Positions 36,911-45,707 of a stretch of DNA of 64,000 bases are shown here, piece after piece; the first letter of the stretch is position 1; each line of letters starts with the position of its first letter. This DNA is from an uncultured Paraprevotella sp. (GTDB taxonomy: Bacteria; Bacteroidota; Bacteroidia; Bacteroidales; Bacteroidaceae). A model generated the notes under the pieces. The model ran no database searches, was not told the DNA's origin, and saw nothing but the letters and a program-made list of their open reading frames with translations. The DNA lies in contig CALULA010000008.1 of the NCBI GenBank assembly GCA_944321365.1, forward strand, positions 1 through 64,000. Direction: 5' to 3'. A program made the translations under genes and the position numbers.

Positions 36911-37464
36911 CGTTTCTTCCAAATTATTTCTTCGCTCCCTTCTCTGAACAGCATTTTCCGGGAAAGCACAAACAAGTAATCCGACAAACGGTTGACATAC
37001 GCACAGACTTCGACCGACACCGGAGCGGTTGCCGCCAACTCCAATATACGGCGTTCCGCCCGACGACACACCGTACGGCAGACATGACATACCGCCGCCC
37101 CTCGCGAACCGCCCGGCAGCACAAAGCCCCGCCACGCAGGCAGTCCGTCCTCGGCCGCATCTATAGCCCGCTCCAAGCGGGTCACATCTTTCTGTTCAAC
37201 AATATCCATGCCAGCAGGCAAACCTTGTGAGGCATCTGTCGCCAAATAAGCCCCTATGACAAACAAATCGTTCTGAATGTCCAGCAAGCACTGGCGGTCT
37301 TCTTCCAGCTCCACATAAGTCACCAGTTCGCCCAAAAAGGCATTCAATTCGTCCACTGTCCCATAGGCTTCCACGCGAATGTCTGTTTTCGACACGCGTT
37401 TTCCGCCATTCAGACTGGTCATTCCCGCATCACCCGTACGGGTATATATCTTACTTTGTCTCAT
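36907..37464 (-). CDS. Cob(I)yrinic acid a,c-diamide adenosyltransferase (PduO type)
   Basis: A 185-residue PduO/MMAB-family ATP:corrinoid adenosyltransferase, which transfers the adenosyl group of ATP to cob(I)alamin to make coenzyme B12. Diagnostic residues are the N-terminal ATP loop [34 protein letters not shown], and the helix [20 protein letters not shown] before RAERRI. The coenzyme serves methylmalonyl-CoA mutase in propionate formation in Bacteroidales. It lies 12 bp after the 203-aa gene on the same strand, so the two probably form an operon. Confidence 0.93.
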   Translation of the reverse strand: MRQSKIYTRTGDAGMTSLNGGKRVSKTDIRVEAYGTVDELNAFLGELVTYVELEEDRQCLLDIQNDLFVIGAYLATDASQGLPAGMDIVEQKDVTRLERAIDAAEDGLPAWRGFVLPGGSRGAAVCHVCRTVCRRAERRILELAATAPVSVEVCAYVNRLSDYLFVLSRKMLFREGSEEIIWKKR

Positions 37465-37476
37465 ACTCCTGCCTTA

Positions 37477-38088
37477 TCAGAATTTTATAACATAATGTTG
37501 ACGTTGCTTGCTCCTGTCAAAAAAAACCAGACCGTAGTCGTACAAATCGAAAGTGACGACAACCGCTTCCTGCCGCTTCACGTCCTCCCAGGCCCGCTCT
37601 GCCGCTTCCGACTCGTATATACCGGAAAAAACGCAGACCGTATGCCGGGCGACCGGACGGGACACCAAGCTATTCCAGTCTGAAAAAGGAACATCAGCCC
37701 CTATCCATACCAGCTCTGTCGGCGGAACGGAACCATCTGCCGACAAGGCACGGACTTCGCCTGCCCCATTGCGAAGCAAGACAGCCGACCGGCACCCCGC
37801 CGACATGTAATCCACCTCGGCCACACCGACATGACCTATCACCCGGATAATGTCCGGATGGACGTAGTTGGCCAGACGGAAAAGAAACTGACGGCACTTC
37901 ACAGCATGCCGGTGTCCGTGAAACGCTGCCACGGGATGACGCCGCTCCAGTTCACGGTAAGCGTAATAGGCTCCGCGCTCATACACCACGGATGTCAGGA
38001 AGTTGAAAGCGAAAGGTGAATGCACACCATAGCCCTTCCTGTGCCAAAACCGTTTCAGTCCGGCCCACTGTCTGCCCATGCAATTCAT
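37477..38088 (-). CDS. Conserved Bacteroidota protein, possibly a methyltransferase relative
   Basis: About 203 residues from MNCMGRQWAGLKRFWHRKG. The start at 38088 is chosen because the predicted promoter (38111-38118) lies inside the longer open frame. The opening KGYGVHSPFAFNFLTSVVYE with YYAYRELERR is typical of a Bacteroidota family sometimes labelled class I SAM-dependent methyltransferase. The GxGxG-type SAM loop expected after beta-1 is not clear (VIGHVGVAEVDYMSAG), so activity is doubtful. It is co-transcribed with the cobalamin adenosyltransferase gene. Confidence 0.72.
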   Translation of the reverse strand: MNCMGRQWAGLKRFWHRKGYGVHSPFAFNFLTSVVYERGAYYAYRELERRHPVAAFHGHRHAVKCRQFLFRLANYVHPDIIRVIGHVGVAEVDYMSAGCRSAVLLRNGAGEVRALSADGSVPPTELVWIGADVPFSDWNSLVSRPVARHTVCVFSGIYESEAAERAWEDVKRQEAVVVTFDLYDYGLVFFDRSKQRQHYVIKF

Positions 38089-38110
38089 CTGGTTCTTACT
38101 TTTACTGCGG

Positions 38111-38118
38111 CAAAAATA
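38111..38118 (-). promoter_or_regulatory. -7 element for the 37477-38088 gene
   Basis: TATTTTTG on the minus strand, about 22 bp before the chosen ATG. No clear -33 element. Confidence 0.4.
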
Positions 38119-38176
38119 CAAAAAAGAGGAATATGCACCGCTTCTTCCGCACAGAAAAGCATCCGACCCCGTGCGG

Positions 38177-38415
38177 TCAACGCTCCCTTTTGCCGAGAGT
38201 CATGGCCCGGAAATCGGCACAGACCGTCTGCGGGGGCGCAAACCAGTCGGCATTCCGCAGCACTGTCTTCGATGCCGGATGCCCGGCTTCGGAGGCCACT
38301 ACATAGAAAGGCACGTCGCTCCCCATAGGCTGCCCGTCCGGCAGGTCCGAGGGGACTTCCTTCCACACCCGCACAAAAACAGGCCCGACAACACACCTTG
38401 TTTTCTCATTATCAT
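38177..38415 (-). pseudogene. Possible small or frameshifted gene
   Basis: Protein-like sequence is present in two overlapping minus-strand frames. One begins at ATG 38415/38409 as MIMRKQGVLSGLFLCGCG, resembling a lipoprotein signal. The other, in a different frame, has no ATG near its start but continues with convincing composition (VFVRVWKEVPSDLPDGQPMG, then DVPFYVVASEAGHPASKT) to 38177. A single frameshift would join a signal peptide to that body. A -7 element TATATTTG lies at 38443-38450. It could be a broken gene, or the body could start at an internal codon. Unrecognised family. Confidence 0.3.
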
Positions 38416-38521
38416 CTGACAGGAAAAGAAGGTTTTCAAGAACAAATATACGCAAAAAGGGCTATCCCGATTGATATAAATCAAGAAAAGCACAGTTTTC
38501 TGCATCAAAAGCCCATTCTGT

Positions 38522-38552
38522 TTTGCAGAAAGCCCAAACAGCACTACCTTTG
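38522..38552 (+). promoter_or_regulatory. Strong promoter of the candidate small RNA
   Basis: TTTG at 38522-38525, 19-bp spacer, TACCTTTG at 38545-38552: a near-ideal Bacteroidota promoter with no ORF behind it. Confidence 0.7.
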
Positions 38553-38558
38553 CATTGT

Positions 38559-38620
38559 GTTTTTCATAGTATTAGATTTAAGGTTAACAAAGGTTGGGTC
38601 AGAGCGCTGACCCTTTTTTT
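38559..38620 (+). ncRNA. Candidate small RNA with own promoter and terminator
   Basis: A short transcript of about 62 nt is bounded by the promoter at 38522-38552 and an intrinsic terminator at 38596-38620. No ORF of useful length lies inside. The interior holds an AT-rich segment with TTAGATTTAAGGTTAAC. The arrangement (Bacteroidota promoter, short body, terminator) is like that described for the Bacteroidales-1 RNA motif, but I cannot match its consensus from memory. It could also be a terminated leader. Confidence 0.55.
38596..38620 (+). terminator. Intrinsic terminator of the small RNA
   Basis: GGGTCAG-AGCG-CTGACCC followed by seven T. The best-formed Rho-independent terminator in the window. 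Confidence 0.85.
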
Positions 38621-38676
38621 ATGCCCTTATCCCGACCATGACCAGCCGCAGCCGCCACGGACAGATGATTATTCTT

Positions 38677-38786
38677 TGCGCAAGACGGCAGACGGTTTTG
38701 CGCAAAAACATGAACGACATTGCGCAAAGCGGCGGACAGTGCTGCGCAAAGATGAGAAAAGGAAAGCGGACAGAGAAAAACGCCCT
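38677..38786. repeat. 22-bp phased intergenic array 4 (4 clear units plus 1)
   Basis: TGCGCA at 38677, 38699, 38721 and 38743, exactly 22 bp apart; 38765 has AGCGGA in register. Each core is followed by a purine-rich A-tract and, in two units, GCAGACGG or GGCGGACA. It lies between the small RNA terminator and the DUF4954 gene. Confidence 0.8.
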
Positions 38787-38972
38787 GAGGCACGTACCTT
38801 TTCCCGCACGCACGCAAACCGTGGAAAGAAAACCTCCGGATGATGGCACCACTATGGAAATTTAATCGTATTTTTACACGGAATTAAAGGGCAACAGCCG
38901 CCAGCCGGCATCCGTCCGGACACAAGGAAGAAACGACTGCCGCCCGCCGAACCGCTAACCGCACACGACCGT

Positions 38973-40982
38973 ATGATGGAAAAAAGAAGACTGACAGCTG
39001 CCGAGACCGAACGGTTGAAACGGCAAGGCTGCACGGCAAACGACTGGCAACAGATTGAACTGGCACCGGACACCGACCTGCAGTATATTGAGAACGTGCA
39101 CTTCCGGGGCGCGAACCGCATCGGGGCGTTCCAGAAATCGTACACACTGCCGGGCGGAGTGACGCTCCACTCCGGCATCCGCCATGCCGTCCTGCAGGAC
39201 GTCTGCATAGGCGACGACTGCCTCATCGAGGACATCTGCGGCTACATCGCCCGCTACGACATCGGGCCAGGGTGCGTCATCATGCACACGGACCTGCTGA
39301 CCATGACCGGCCGGTCGGCTTTCGGAAACGGCACGGCACTCAGCGTGATGAGCGAGAGCGGCGGACGGGAGATTGTCATGCACGACCGTCTGTCGGCACA
39401 GGAAGCCTATCTGCAGGCCATGCACCGCCACAACGCGGCATTCACACTGCATCTGCAGGAAGCGGCAAGGCGATACGCCGGACGACAGACCAGCGACAGG
39501 GGAAGCATCGGTGAAGGCACATACATACTGTACTGCGGCAGACTGACCGACATAAAGACCGGACCAGCGGCACATCTTGAAGGAGTCGCACGGCTGGAAA
39601 ACGGCACCGTATGCAGCCATCCCGCCGCTCCGACATTCATCGGTGAGGGCGTCATTGCCCGCCACTTCATCGTGCAGTCCGGCTGCCGCGTCACGGACGG
39701 GGCCATGCTCACGCGCTGCCACGTGGGGCAGGCCTCAGTCATCGGGCACGGTTTCACGGCCTCCGACACTTACTTTGCCTGCAACTGCCAGGCTGAAAAC
39801 GGTGAGGCCTGCGCCGTACTGGCCGGGCCGTACACCGTGACTCACCACAAATCGACACTGCTGATAGGCGGAATGTTCTCGTTCATGAACGCCGGGTCGG
39901 CCACCAACCAGAGCAACCATGCCTACAAACTCGGTCCCATGCACCACGGCGTACTGGAACGCGGGTGCAAGACCGCTTCGGGCACGCATCTTTCATGGCC
40001 GGTGCGCATCGGAGCGTTCTCGCTGGTGACGGGCCACTGTGCCCCTCAGGCCGACAGTCACGCCTTTCCGTTCTCCTACATCGTGGAGCAGGACGGCGGA
40101 AACCGACTCATTCCCGCCATCGCCCTGCGCAACATCGGTACGCTGCGCGACATGCTGAAATGGCCGGAAAGAGACGGACGCGCCAGCGAAGCACCGCACA
40201 CGGACCATCTCGTCTTCGAGGCCTTCTCGCCCTATGTCATGGAACAGGTGATGCAGGCATGCGCCCTGCTCACCGGCTGGGAAAAGCAAACGGACGGCAA
40301 TGAAGGCGACATTGCGTGGAACGGCCTGCACATCAGCCGGAAACACATCAGCCGGGGGCGTGAGTTATACCGTCTGGCCATAGACCGTTTTTTCGGAGAA
40401 CAATTCATACGACGACTGGAATCTCTCGACGGACCGTTGCCCAATGACCTCTATGGCGCGTTACGTCCTGCCAAACCATGCGGCAGACACTGGTGCGACA
40501 TCGGAGGACTGGTAGCTCCCAAGAACGAAATAGAACAGTTGGAAACGGACGTAGCGGAAAAGCGGCTGTCAAACCCGGACGCACTGGACGAGCGATTCCG
40601 AATCATCCATGAAAACTACGAGAGGCAGGCATGGGCATGGACTTGGCAACAACTGATGGAAGCCTATCCCGAAACCACGCCCGACAATTTCATCCGTCAC
40701 CTGTGTCTGCCTGTCATTCGCAGATGGTGCACAGCCGCATGCAGCCTCAACCGCCAGATCATAGCTGATGCACTCAAGGAATTCGCCACACCACCGCCCT
40801 GCGTATTCGGCATAGACGCCGATGACGAACAGACAAGGCTGGCTGATGCAGAAGCCGTGAGGGGTATGGCCGAAACGCATCCGCTCATACAGTCACTGGA
40901 AAAGGCACAGACCGACATCCGGGAAAAAGCAGCATGCTGGCAGCACAGGCTCGGCAACCTGTCGCATTCCAGAACAGACTGA
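38973..40982 (+). CDS. DUF4954 family protein (left-handed beta-helix)
   Basis: A 669-residue protein of the DUF4954 family. Residues about 75-300 read as a left-handed beta-helix with hexapeptide-like steps (DVCIGDDCLIEDICGYIARY, PTFIGEGVIARHFIVQSG, RVTDGAMLTRCHVGQASVIG), resembling sugar-nucleotide acyltransferases. The C-terminal third is helical. Conserved blocks HHKSTLLIGGMFSFMNAGSA and NQSNHAYKLGPMHHGVLERG stand out. No signal peptide. No function is established; an acyl- or nucleotidyl-transfer role is only suggested by the fold. It is followed after 31 bp by a macrodomain gene and is probably co-transcribed with it. Confidence 0.85.
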   Translation: MMEKRRLTAAETERLKRQGCTANDWQQIELAPDTDLQYIENVHFRGANRIGAFQKSYTLPGGVTLHSGIRHAVLQDVCIGDDCLIEDICGYIARYDIGPGCVIMHTDLLTMTGRSAFGNGTALSVMSESGGREIVMHDRLSAQEAYLQAMHRHNAAFTLHLQEAARRYAGRQTSDRGSIGEGTYILYCGRLTDIKTGPAAHLEGVARLENGTVCSHPAAPTFIGEGVIARHFIVQSGCRVTDGAMLTRCHVGQASVIGHGFTASDTYFACNCQAENGEACAVLAGPYTVTHHKSTLLIGGMFSFMNAGSATNQSNHAYKLGPMHHGVLERGCKTASGTHLSWPVRIGAFSLVTGHCAPQADSHAFPFSYIVEQDGGNRLIPAIALRNIGTLRDMLKWPERDGRASEAPHTDHLVFEAFSPYVMEQVMQACALLTGWEKQTDGNEGDIAWNGLHISRKHISRGRELYRLAIDRFFGEQFIRRLESLDGPLPNDLYGALRPAKPCGRHWCDIGGLVAPKNEIEQLETDVAEKRLSNPDALDERFRIIHENYERQAWAWTWQQLMEAYPETTPDNFIRHLCLPVIRRWCTAACSLNRQIIADALKEFATPPPCVFGIDADDEQTRLADAEAVRGMAETHPLIQSLEKAQTDIREKAACWQHRLGNLSHSRTD

Positions 40983-41013
40983 AGAAGAGAAAGGAATCTT
41001 AAATCCATATTGT

Positions 41014-41544
41014 ATGCATATAAAAGAAAGGATAGAAGTGGTTGTCGGCGACATAACCCGTCTGCAAGCTGACGCCATAGTGAACGCGGCCAACCGCTCG
41101 CTGCTGGGCGGCGGGGGCGTGGACGGGGCCATACATCGCGCCGCCGGTCCGGAGCTGCTGGAGGAATGCCGCACGCTGGGCGGCTGCCCCACCGGGGAAA
41201 GCCGGATGACCGGGGCCTACCGGCTGCCTTGCCGGAAAGTGATTCACACCGTGGGGCCCGTGTGGAACGGGGGAAACCACCGCGAGCCTGAGCTGCTCGC
41301 CTCCTGCTACTCCTCCGTCCTGCGGCTGGCCGCCGCCAACGGTCTGCAAAGCGTAGCCTTCCCCTGCATCAGCACCGGCGTCTACCGCTATCCGCAACAG
41401 GCGGCGGCAGAAATAGCCCTGCGCACCATCCTCGGCCTGATGCAGGACGAGACCTACACGGGCAGGGTCATCCTCTGCTGCTATCTGCCGGAAGATGCCG
41501 ACATCTATAACGGCCTCCTTGACGCCTTGCCCGCCCAGCCGTAA
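41014..41544 (+). CDS. Macrodomain protein (probable O-acetyl-ADP-ribose deacetylase)
   Basis: A 176-residue single macrodomain of the MacroD/YmdB type. Ligand-binding motifs: GDITRLQADAIVNAANRSL, then LGGGGVDGAIHRAAGPELLE and CISTGVYRYPQQAAAEIAL. The family hydrolyses O-acetyl-ADP-ribose and can remove ADP-ribose from acidic residues. It lies 31 bp after the DUF4954 gene, and the pair may be functionally linked (inference). Convergent with the GH2 gene. Confidence 0.92.
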   Translation: MHIKERIEVVVGDITRLQADAIVNAANRSLLGGGGVDGAIHRAAGPELLEECRTLGGCPTGESRMTGAYRLPCRKVIHTVGPVWNGGNHREPELLASCYSSVLRLAAANGLQSVAFPCISTGVYRYPQQAAAEIALRTILGLMQDETYTGRVILCCYLPEDADIYNGLLDALPAQP

Positions 41545-41613
41545 TCCCGTTCCTTACCGGTCCGGCTCTGTCTGGCGGAAGAAACATTCCTCATACGGCC
41601 TTGCAGCACCGGA

Positions 41614-44121
41614 TTATTCCGGCTGCACGACCTGCAGCACCAGCTCGGCCGACCGCAACCCTGCCGATTCCGCCTTCAGACGGACAGTGCCCGCTTTTCT
41701 TTTCCCGGCCACAATGGCCGTCATCTGCCCGTTGAACAGGGTCATCTGCGGACGCCCAAACGGTTCGAGACAGACGGGATTGCCATTGGCTCCGGCTTTA
41801 TAGTAGCCTGCACCACGTACGGAAAATGTCACCTCGTTAACGGCACCGGGACAGAGGTTCCCATTGCGGTCCACCACGCTCACCGTAACAAAAGCCAGGT
41901 CCTCGTCGCGTAAATCCGCACGCAGTGTGTCTTTGTCGGCTTTCAATTGCAGACGATAAGGCTCGCCCGCCGTGCGGATTACTTGCTCCATGCGCTTCCG
42001 TCCCTGTGCGTCATAAGCCACAGCCCGTACCTCTCCCGGCTCATAGCAGGTGTCCATCCACATCAGCCGGTAACGTTTCTGGCGGGCCAGACTGCGGCGT
42101 GCCTCATCGTTCTCCGTAGCCGCCACCGTCACCGTGGTGTCCTTGGTGCGGTGGCCCTGGCTCTTTCCGTTGACAAACAATTCCACCGTGGGATAATTGG
42201 TATAGACAAACACCGGCGTAACCTCCCCCTCACGTCCGGGCCAGGTCCAGTGGGGCAGGATATGCAAGGTCTCTGCCTGCCTGTTCCAGACACTGCGATA
42301 GAGATAGTAACGGTCCTTGGGTAGGTAGTCCAGCCCGATGATGCCGAACAGCGAGGAATGGCTGGGCCAGTCATCATAATAAGGTGTAGGTTCCCCCAGA
42401 TAGTCAAAGCCTGTCCAGACGAACTCTCCGAGGTCGTAGGGAAGGTCTTCGCTCAAGATGAAGTTGTCTTCCGGCAAATCGCTCCATGAGCAGTGCTCCA
42501 CGTCATAAGAGGAAGACTGGTGATCCTCATATCTCGCATTGGCTTTACGCTCCACGGGAAACTTGTAAACGCCGCGTGAGCTGACCGTCGATGCGGTCTC
42601 CGAACCGAGCACCACCCGCTGGGGCAGACGTTCGTATGCTGTCTGATACTTGAACGTGCGGTAATTGAATCCCGGAATGTCCATAATGGCCGCCACATGG
42701 CTGGCTATGGCATTGTCCACGCGGTCCATCCCCTGCGTGCACGGACGGGTCGGGTCCTCGCGGTGCACGATGTCCTGCAACCTTTTGCACAGCTTGGCCC
42801 CACGGGCCGTCCCCTGGTCGGGTACTTCATTGCCGATGCACCACATCACCACCGCCGGATCGTTACGGTAGTGACGCACCACATTAACGAGGTCGCGCTC
42901 CGCCCATTCATCGAAGAACTTGTGATAGCCGTTGGCCATCTTCGGTGTCTTCCATTCATCGAACGTCTCCACCATCAGCAGCATGCCCGTTTCGTTACAG
43001 GCCTGCACCAGTTCCGGCGACGGCATATTGTGTGCGGTGCGGTAAGCATTGCAGCCCATGTCTTTCAGCATACGCAGGCGGTAACGGATGGCCTGCATGT
43101 TGACTGCTGCGCCCAGCGGACCGAGGTCATGGTGATTGCACGTGCCGTGCAAGGTCAGTTTCTTCCCGTTCAGGAAGAAGCCTTTATCCGGAACTATGCC
43201 TGTCGTCCGGATGCCGAACGTCGTCCGGTAGGTGTCGGTCAGGCTGTCCCGATAGTATACTTCCGTTTCCGCCAGATATAGATTCGGATGGTCGCAGTCC
43301 CAGAGCTGCGGGGCGGTAACGACAAACGACTGCTCCGCCACACCTTCATCATAAAGAGAAAGTCCGGTCTCCTGCTCCGCCACCGGCACCCCCGCCGGTG
43401 ACCGCAAGACGGTCTTCAGCCGGATGTCGGAAACAACAGTCTCCGACGGATATTCCAACTCCGTACGCACCTTCACTTTGGCAAACCCTTCGCGCACGAC
43501 CGGCGTGGTGACCGTCGTCCCCCAAGTACGCACACCGACCTTCCCGGTCACAATCAGATGTACATTACGGTACAGCCCGGCACCGGGATACCAGCGCGAG
43601 CTTTCGGGTTCGTTCTCCAGACGCACGGCCAGAACGTTGCCGCTGGCCTTCACCTTGTCCGTCACATCGAAATAGAAAGAGTTATATCCATAAGGCCAAT
43701 GCCCGACCTCACGGCCATTGACATAGACCTGCGCATGACTCATTGCTCCATCGAACATCAATATGGCCCGACGGTCTGGTCCGAAATCCGGCACATCAAA
43801 ATGCAGGCGGTACCATCCCACACCCACAAAAGGCAGGCCGCCGGTCCGTCCGGACTGGTGCTGCGCCTCTTTCTGCCCGTCCTGCTCGATGGCCATGAAC
43901 TGACGGTCGTTATCCGCATCGAACGGTCCGCCGATGGCCCAGTCGTGAGGCACGGCGACTTGTTCCCATTGCCGTTCGTCCACCTGCACGTCGGCAAACG
44001 CGGCATTGTCCTGACGGATAAACCGCCAGCCGTCACGCAACAGAATGCTTTTCCGCCCCACGCCGGCCGATACAGCGACAGCCACCGACAGCATACACAG
44101 GCACAGCAACAGTTTCTTCAT
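41614..44121 (-). CDS. Glycoside hydrolase family 2 (beta-galactosidase-like)
   Basis: An 835-residue exported GH2 enzyme with signal peptide MKKLLLCLCMLSVAVAVSAG. Domain order: sugar-binding jelly roll (about 25-200), Ig-like (about 200-310), catalytic TIM barrel (about 315-600), and C-terminal Ig-like domains (about 640-835). The acid/base is Glu432 in CIGNEVPDQG and the nucleophile Glu508 in LGSETAST. The NHHDLGPLG and RTAHNMPSPE motifs of GH2 galactosidases are present. Beta-galactosidase is the likeliest activity; beta-glucuronidase is less likely. It follows glmM after 27 bp on the same strand with no SusCD genes nearby, unlike a typical polysaccharide utilisation locus. Confidence 0.9.
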   Translation of the reverse strand: MKKLLLCLCMLSVAVAVSAGVGRKSILLRDGWRFIRQDNAAFADVQVDERQWEQVAVPHDWAIGGPFDADNDRQFMAIEQDGQKEAQHQSGRTGGLPFVGVGWYRLHFDVPDFGPDRRAILMFDGAMSHAQVYVNGREVGHWPYGYNSFYFDVTDKVKASGNVLAVRLENEPESSRWYPGAGLYRNVHLIVTGKVGVRTWGTTVTTPVVREGFAKVKVRTELEYPSETVVSDIRLKTVLRSPAGVPVAEQETGLSLYDEGVAEQSFVVTAPQLWDCDHPNLYLAETEVYYRDSLTDTYRTTFGIRTTGIVPDKGFFLNGKKLTLHGTCNHHDLGPLGAAVNMQAIRYRLRMLKDMGCNAYRTAHNMPSPELVQACNETGMLLMVETFDEWKTPKMANGYHKFFDEWAERDLVNVVRHYRNDPAVVMWCIGNEVPDQGTARGAKLCKRLQDIVHREDPTRPCTQGMDRVDNAIASHVAAIMDIPGFNYRTFKYQTAYERLPQRVVLGSETASTVSSRGVYKFPVERKANARYEDHQSSSYDVEHCSWSDLPEDNFILSEDLPYDLGEFVWTGFDYLGEPTPYYDDWPSHSSLFGIIGLDYLPKDRYYLYRSVWNRQAETLHILPHWTWPGREGEVTPVFVYTNYPTVELFVNGKSQGHRTKDTTVTVAATENDEARRSLARQKRYRLMWMDTCYEPGEVRAVAYDAQGRKRMEQVIRTAGEPYRLQLKADKDTLRADLRDEDLAFVTVSVVDRNGNLCPGAVNEVTFSVRGAGYYKAGANGNPVCLEPFGRPQMTLFNGQMTAIVAGKRKAGTVRLKAESAGLRSAELVLQVVQPE

Positions 44122-44148
44122 CTTTCCTGACTCTTGGGTTCCTTAAAA

Positions 44149-45537
44149 TCAATGGGCAAAAGAATAGACCACGTCCATGACCTTGTGCCCTATCTCATCG
44201 GCTTCTGCAGCCGTCCGGGCTTCGGAATATACCCGGATGATAGGTTCGGTGTTGCTCTTGCGCAGATGCACCCAGCTGTCGGCGAAGTCGATCTTCACTC
44301 CGTCTATGTCGTTCACGTCCTCATTCTTATACATTTCTTTCACTTTTGCCAGAATGGCATCCACATCCGTGTCCGGTGTCAGGTCGATACGGTTCTTCGC
44401 CATATAGTATTGCGGATAAGTGGCCCGCAGTTCGGACATCTTCTTACCCGTCTTGGCCAGGTACGTCAGTACGAGAGCAATGCCCACCAGAGCATCGCGC
44501 CCGTAATGGGCTTCGGGGTAGATGACTCCGCCATTGCCCTCTCCGCCGATCACGGCGTGCGTCTCTTTCATCTTCTCCACCACGTTCACTTCGCCCACTG
44601 CCGCGGCATGATAGGCACCGCCGTAACGAAGGGTGACGTCGCGCAGGGCGCGGGTGGAACTGAGATTGGAGACCGTATTGCCCGGCGTGTGCTGCAGCAC
44701 GTAATCGGCCACCGTCACCAGCGTGTACTCCTCACCGTACATCGTGCCGTCCTCACAGAACATGGCCAGACGGTCCACGTCCGGATCGACGACGAACGCC
44801 ACGTCGTGTCCGCCCTTCTGCATCAGAGTCTTGATGTCGGCCAGGTTCTTCTCCAACGGCTCCGGGTTATGGGAAAAGTCACCGGTAGGCTCCGTAAACA
44901 GTCCGGTGACCTGCTTCACGCCCAACTGTTCCAAGAGCTTCGGCAGGATGACGCCGCCTACGGAGTTCACCGTGTCGATGGCCACGCGGAACCCCGCCCT
45001 GCGGATGGCTTCCACGTCCACCAGCCGGAGGCCTTTCACCAGGTCGATGTGCTTCTGGTCGTAAGTATGATCCTCGCGGTAATGTCCCAGATGGTCCACA
45101 TCGGCATACTGGAAAGCCTCTTCCGCCGCGAGCCTCAGCACCTCGTTGCCTTCCTCCTTGTTCAGGAACTCGCCCCGCTCATTCAGCAGTTTCAGGGCGT
45201 TCCACATCCGGGGGTTGTGCGAGGCTGTCAGGATGATGCCACCGCAGGCCCCCTCCATCGTCACGGCCAGTTCCGTGGTCGGTGTGGAAGCCAGCCCGAT
45301 GTCCACCACATCAAAGCCCATTCCCATCAGTGTGCCGCAAACCACGTTGCGCACCATCTCGCCGGAGATGCGGGCATCGCGCCCCACAACAATCTTATTG
45401 CTGCCAACGGTGGTCGTCTTACGGATCAACGCCGCATAGGCAGACGTAAACTTCACAATGTCCAGAGGATTCAGCGTGTCGCCCACGCCGCCGCCAATCG
45501 TCCCGCGAATGCCGGAAATAGATTTTATCAGAGTCAT
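44149..45537 (-). CDS. glmM: Phosphoglucosamine mutase
   Basis: A 462-residue alpha-D-phosphohexomutase. The phosphoserine loop is TASHNPRMWNALK, the metal loop is DPDVDRLAMF, the sugar loop GGEGNGGVIYPEA, and the phosphate loop lies near KSNTEPIIRVYSE. Gly-Glu-Gly in the sugar loop and the overall size suit GlmM, which makes glucosamine 1-phosphate for peptidoglycan and LPS; phosphomannomutase activity cannot be excluded. It has its own promoter and is followed by the GH2 gene. Confidence 0.88.
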   Translation of the reverse strand: MTLIKSISGIRGTIGGGVGDTLNPLDIVKFTSAYAALIRKTTTVGSNKIVVGRDARISGEMVRNVVCGTLMGMGFDVVDIGLASTPTTELAVTMEGACGGIILTASHNPRMWNALKLLNERGEFLNKEEGNEVLRLAAEEAFQYADVDHLGHYREDHTYDQKHIDLVKGLRLVDVEAIRRAGFRVAIDTVNSVGGVILPKLLEQLGVKQVTGLFTEPTGDFSHNPEPLEKNLADIKTLMQKGGHDVAFVVDPDVDRLAMFCEDGTMYGEEYTLVTVADYVLQHTPGNTVSNLSSTRALRDVTLRYGGAYHAAAVGEVNVVEKMKETHAVIGGEGNGGVIYPEAHYGRDALVGIALVLTYLAKTGKKMSELRATYPQYYMAKNRIDLTPDTDVDAILAKVKEMYKNEDVNDIDGVKIDFADSWVHLRKSNTEPIIRVYSEARTAAEADEIGHKVMDVVYSFAH

Positions 45538-45590
45538 ACTGTATTACTAATTTAAAGGTTTCATTCCACAGCCACACGGCTATGGACGTA

Positions 45591-45620
45591 CAAAGATAAA
45601 GAATATAGCCGGAAAGCCAA
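45591..45620 (-). promoter_or_regulatory. Promoter for glmM
   Basis: Minus strand -7 element TATCTTTG at 45598-45591 and TTG at 45620-45618, spacer 19 bp. Confidence 0.6.
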
Positions 45621-45675
45621 GCCGGCAAAGAGAAAAAGATAACGACAAGACGTCATCCCGTTCACCTTTTTTGAC

Positions 45676-45683
45676 TATCTTTG
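45676..45683 (+). promoter_or_regulatory. -7 element for the MORN protein gene
   Basis: TATCTTTG, 25 bp before the ATG at 45708. No clear -33 element. Confidence 0.45.
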
Positions 45684-45707
45684 TAAGGCACAGAAACAGA
45701 CTAAGCC

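Noticed and set aside
41614..44121. Polysaccharide utilisation locus
   Set aside because: Only a single GH2 gene; no SusC, SusD or dedicated regulator nearby.
44134..45555. 473-codon frame antisense to glmM
   Set aside because: Complete glmM motifs lie on the other strand; the antisense frame has no recognisable protein features.
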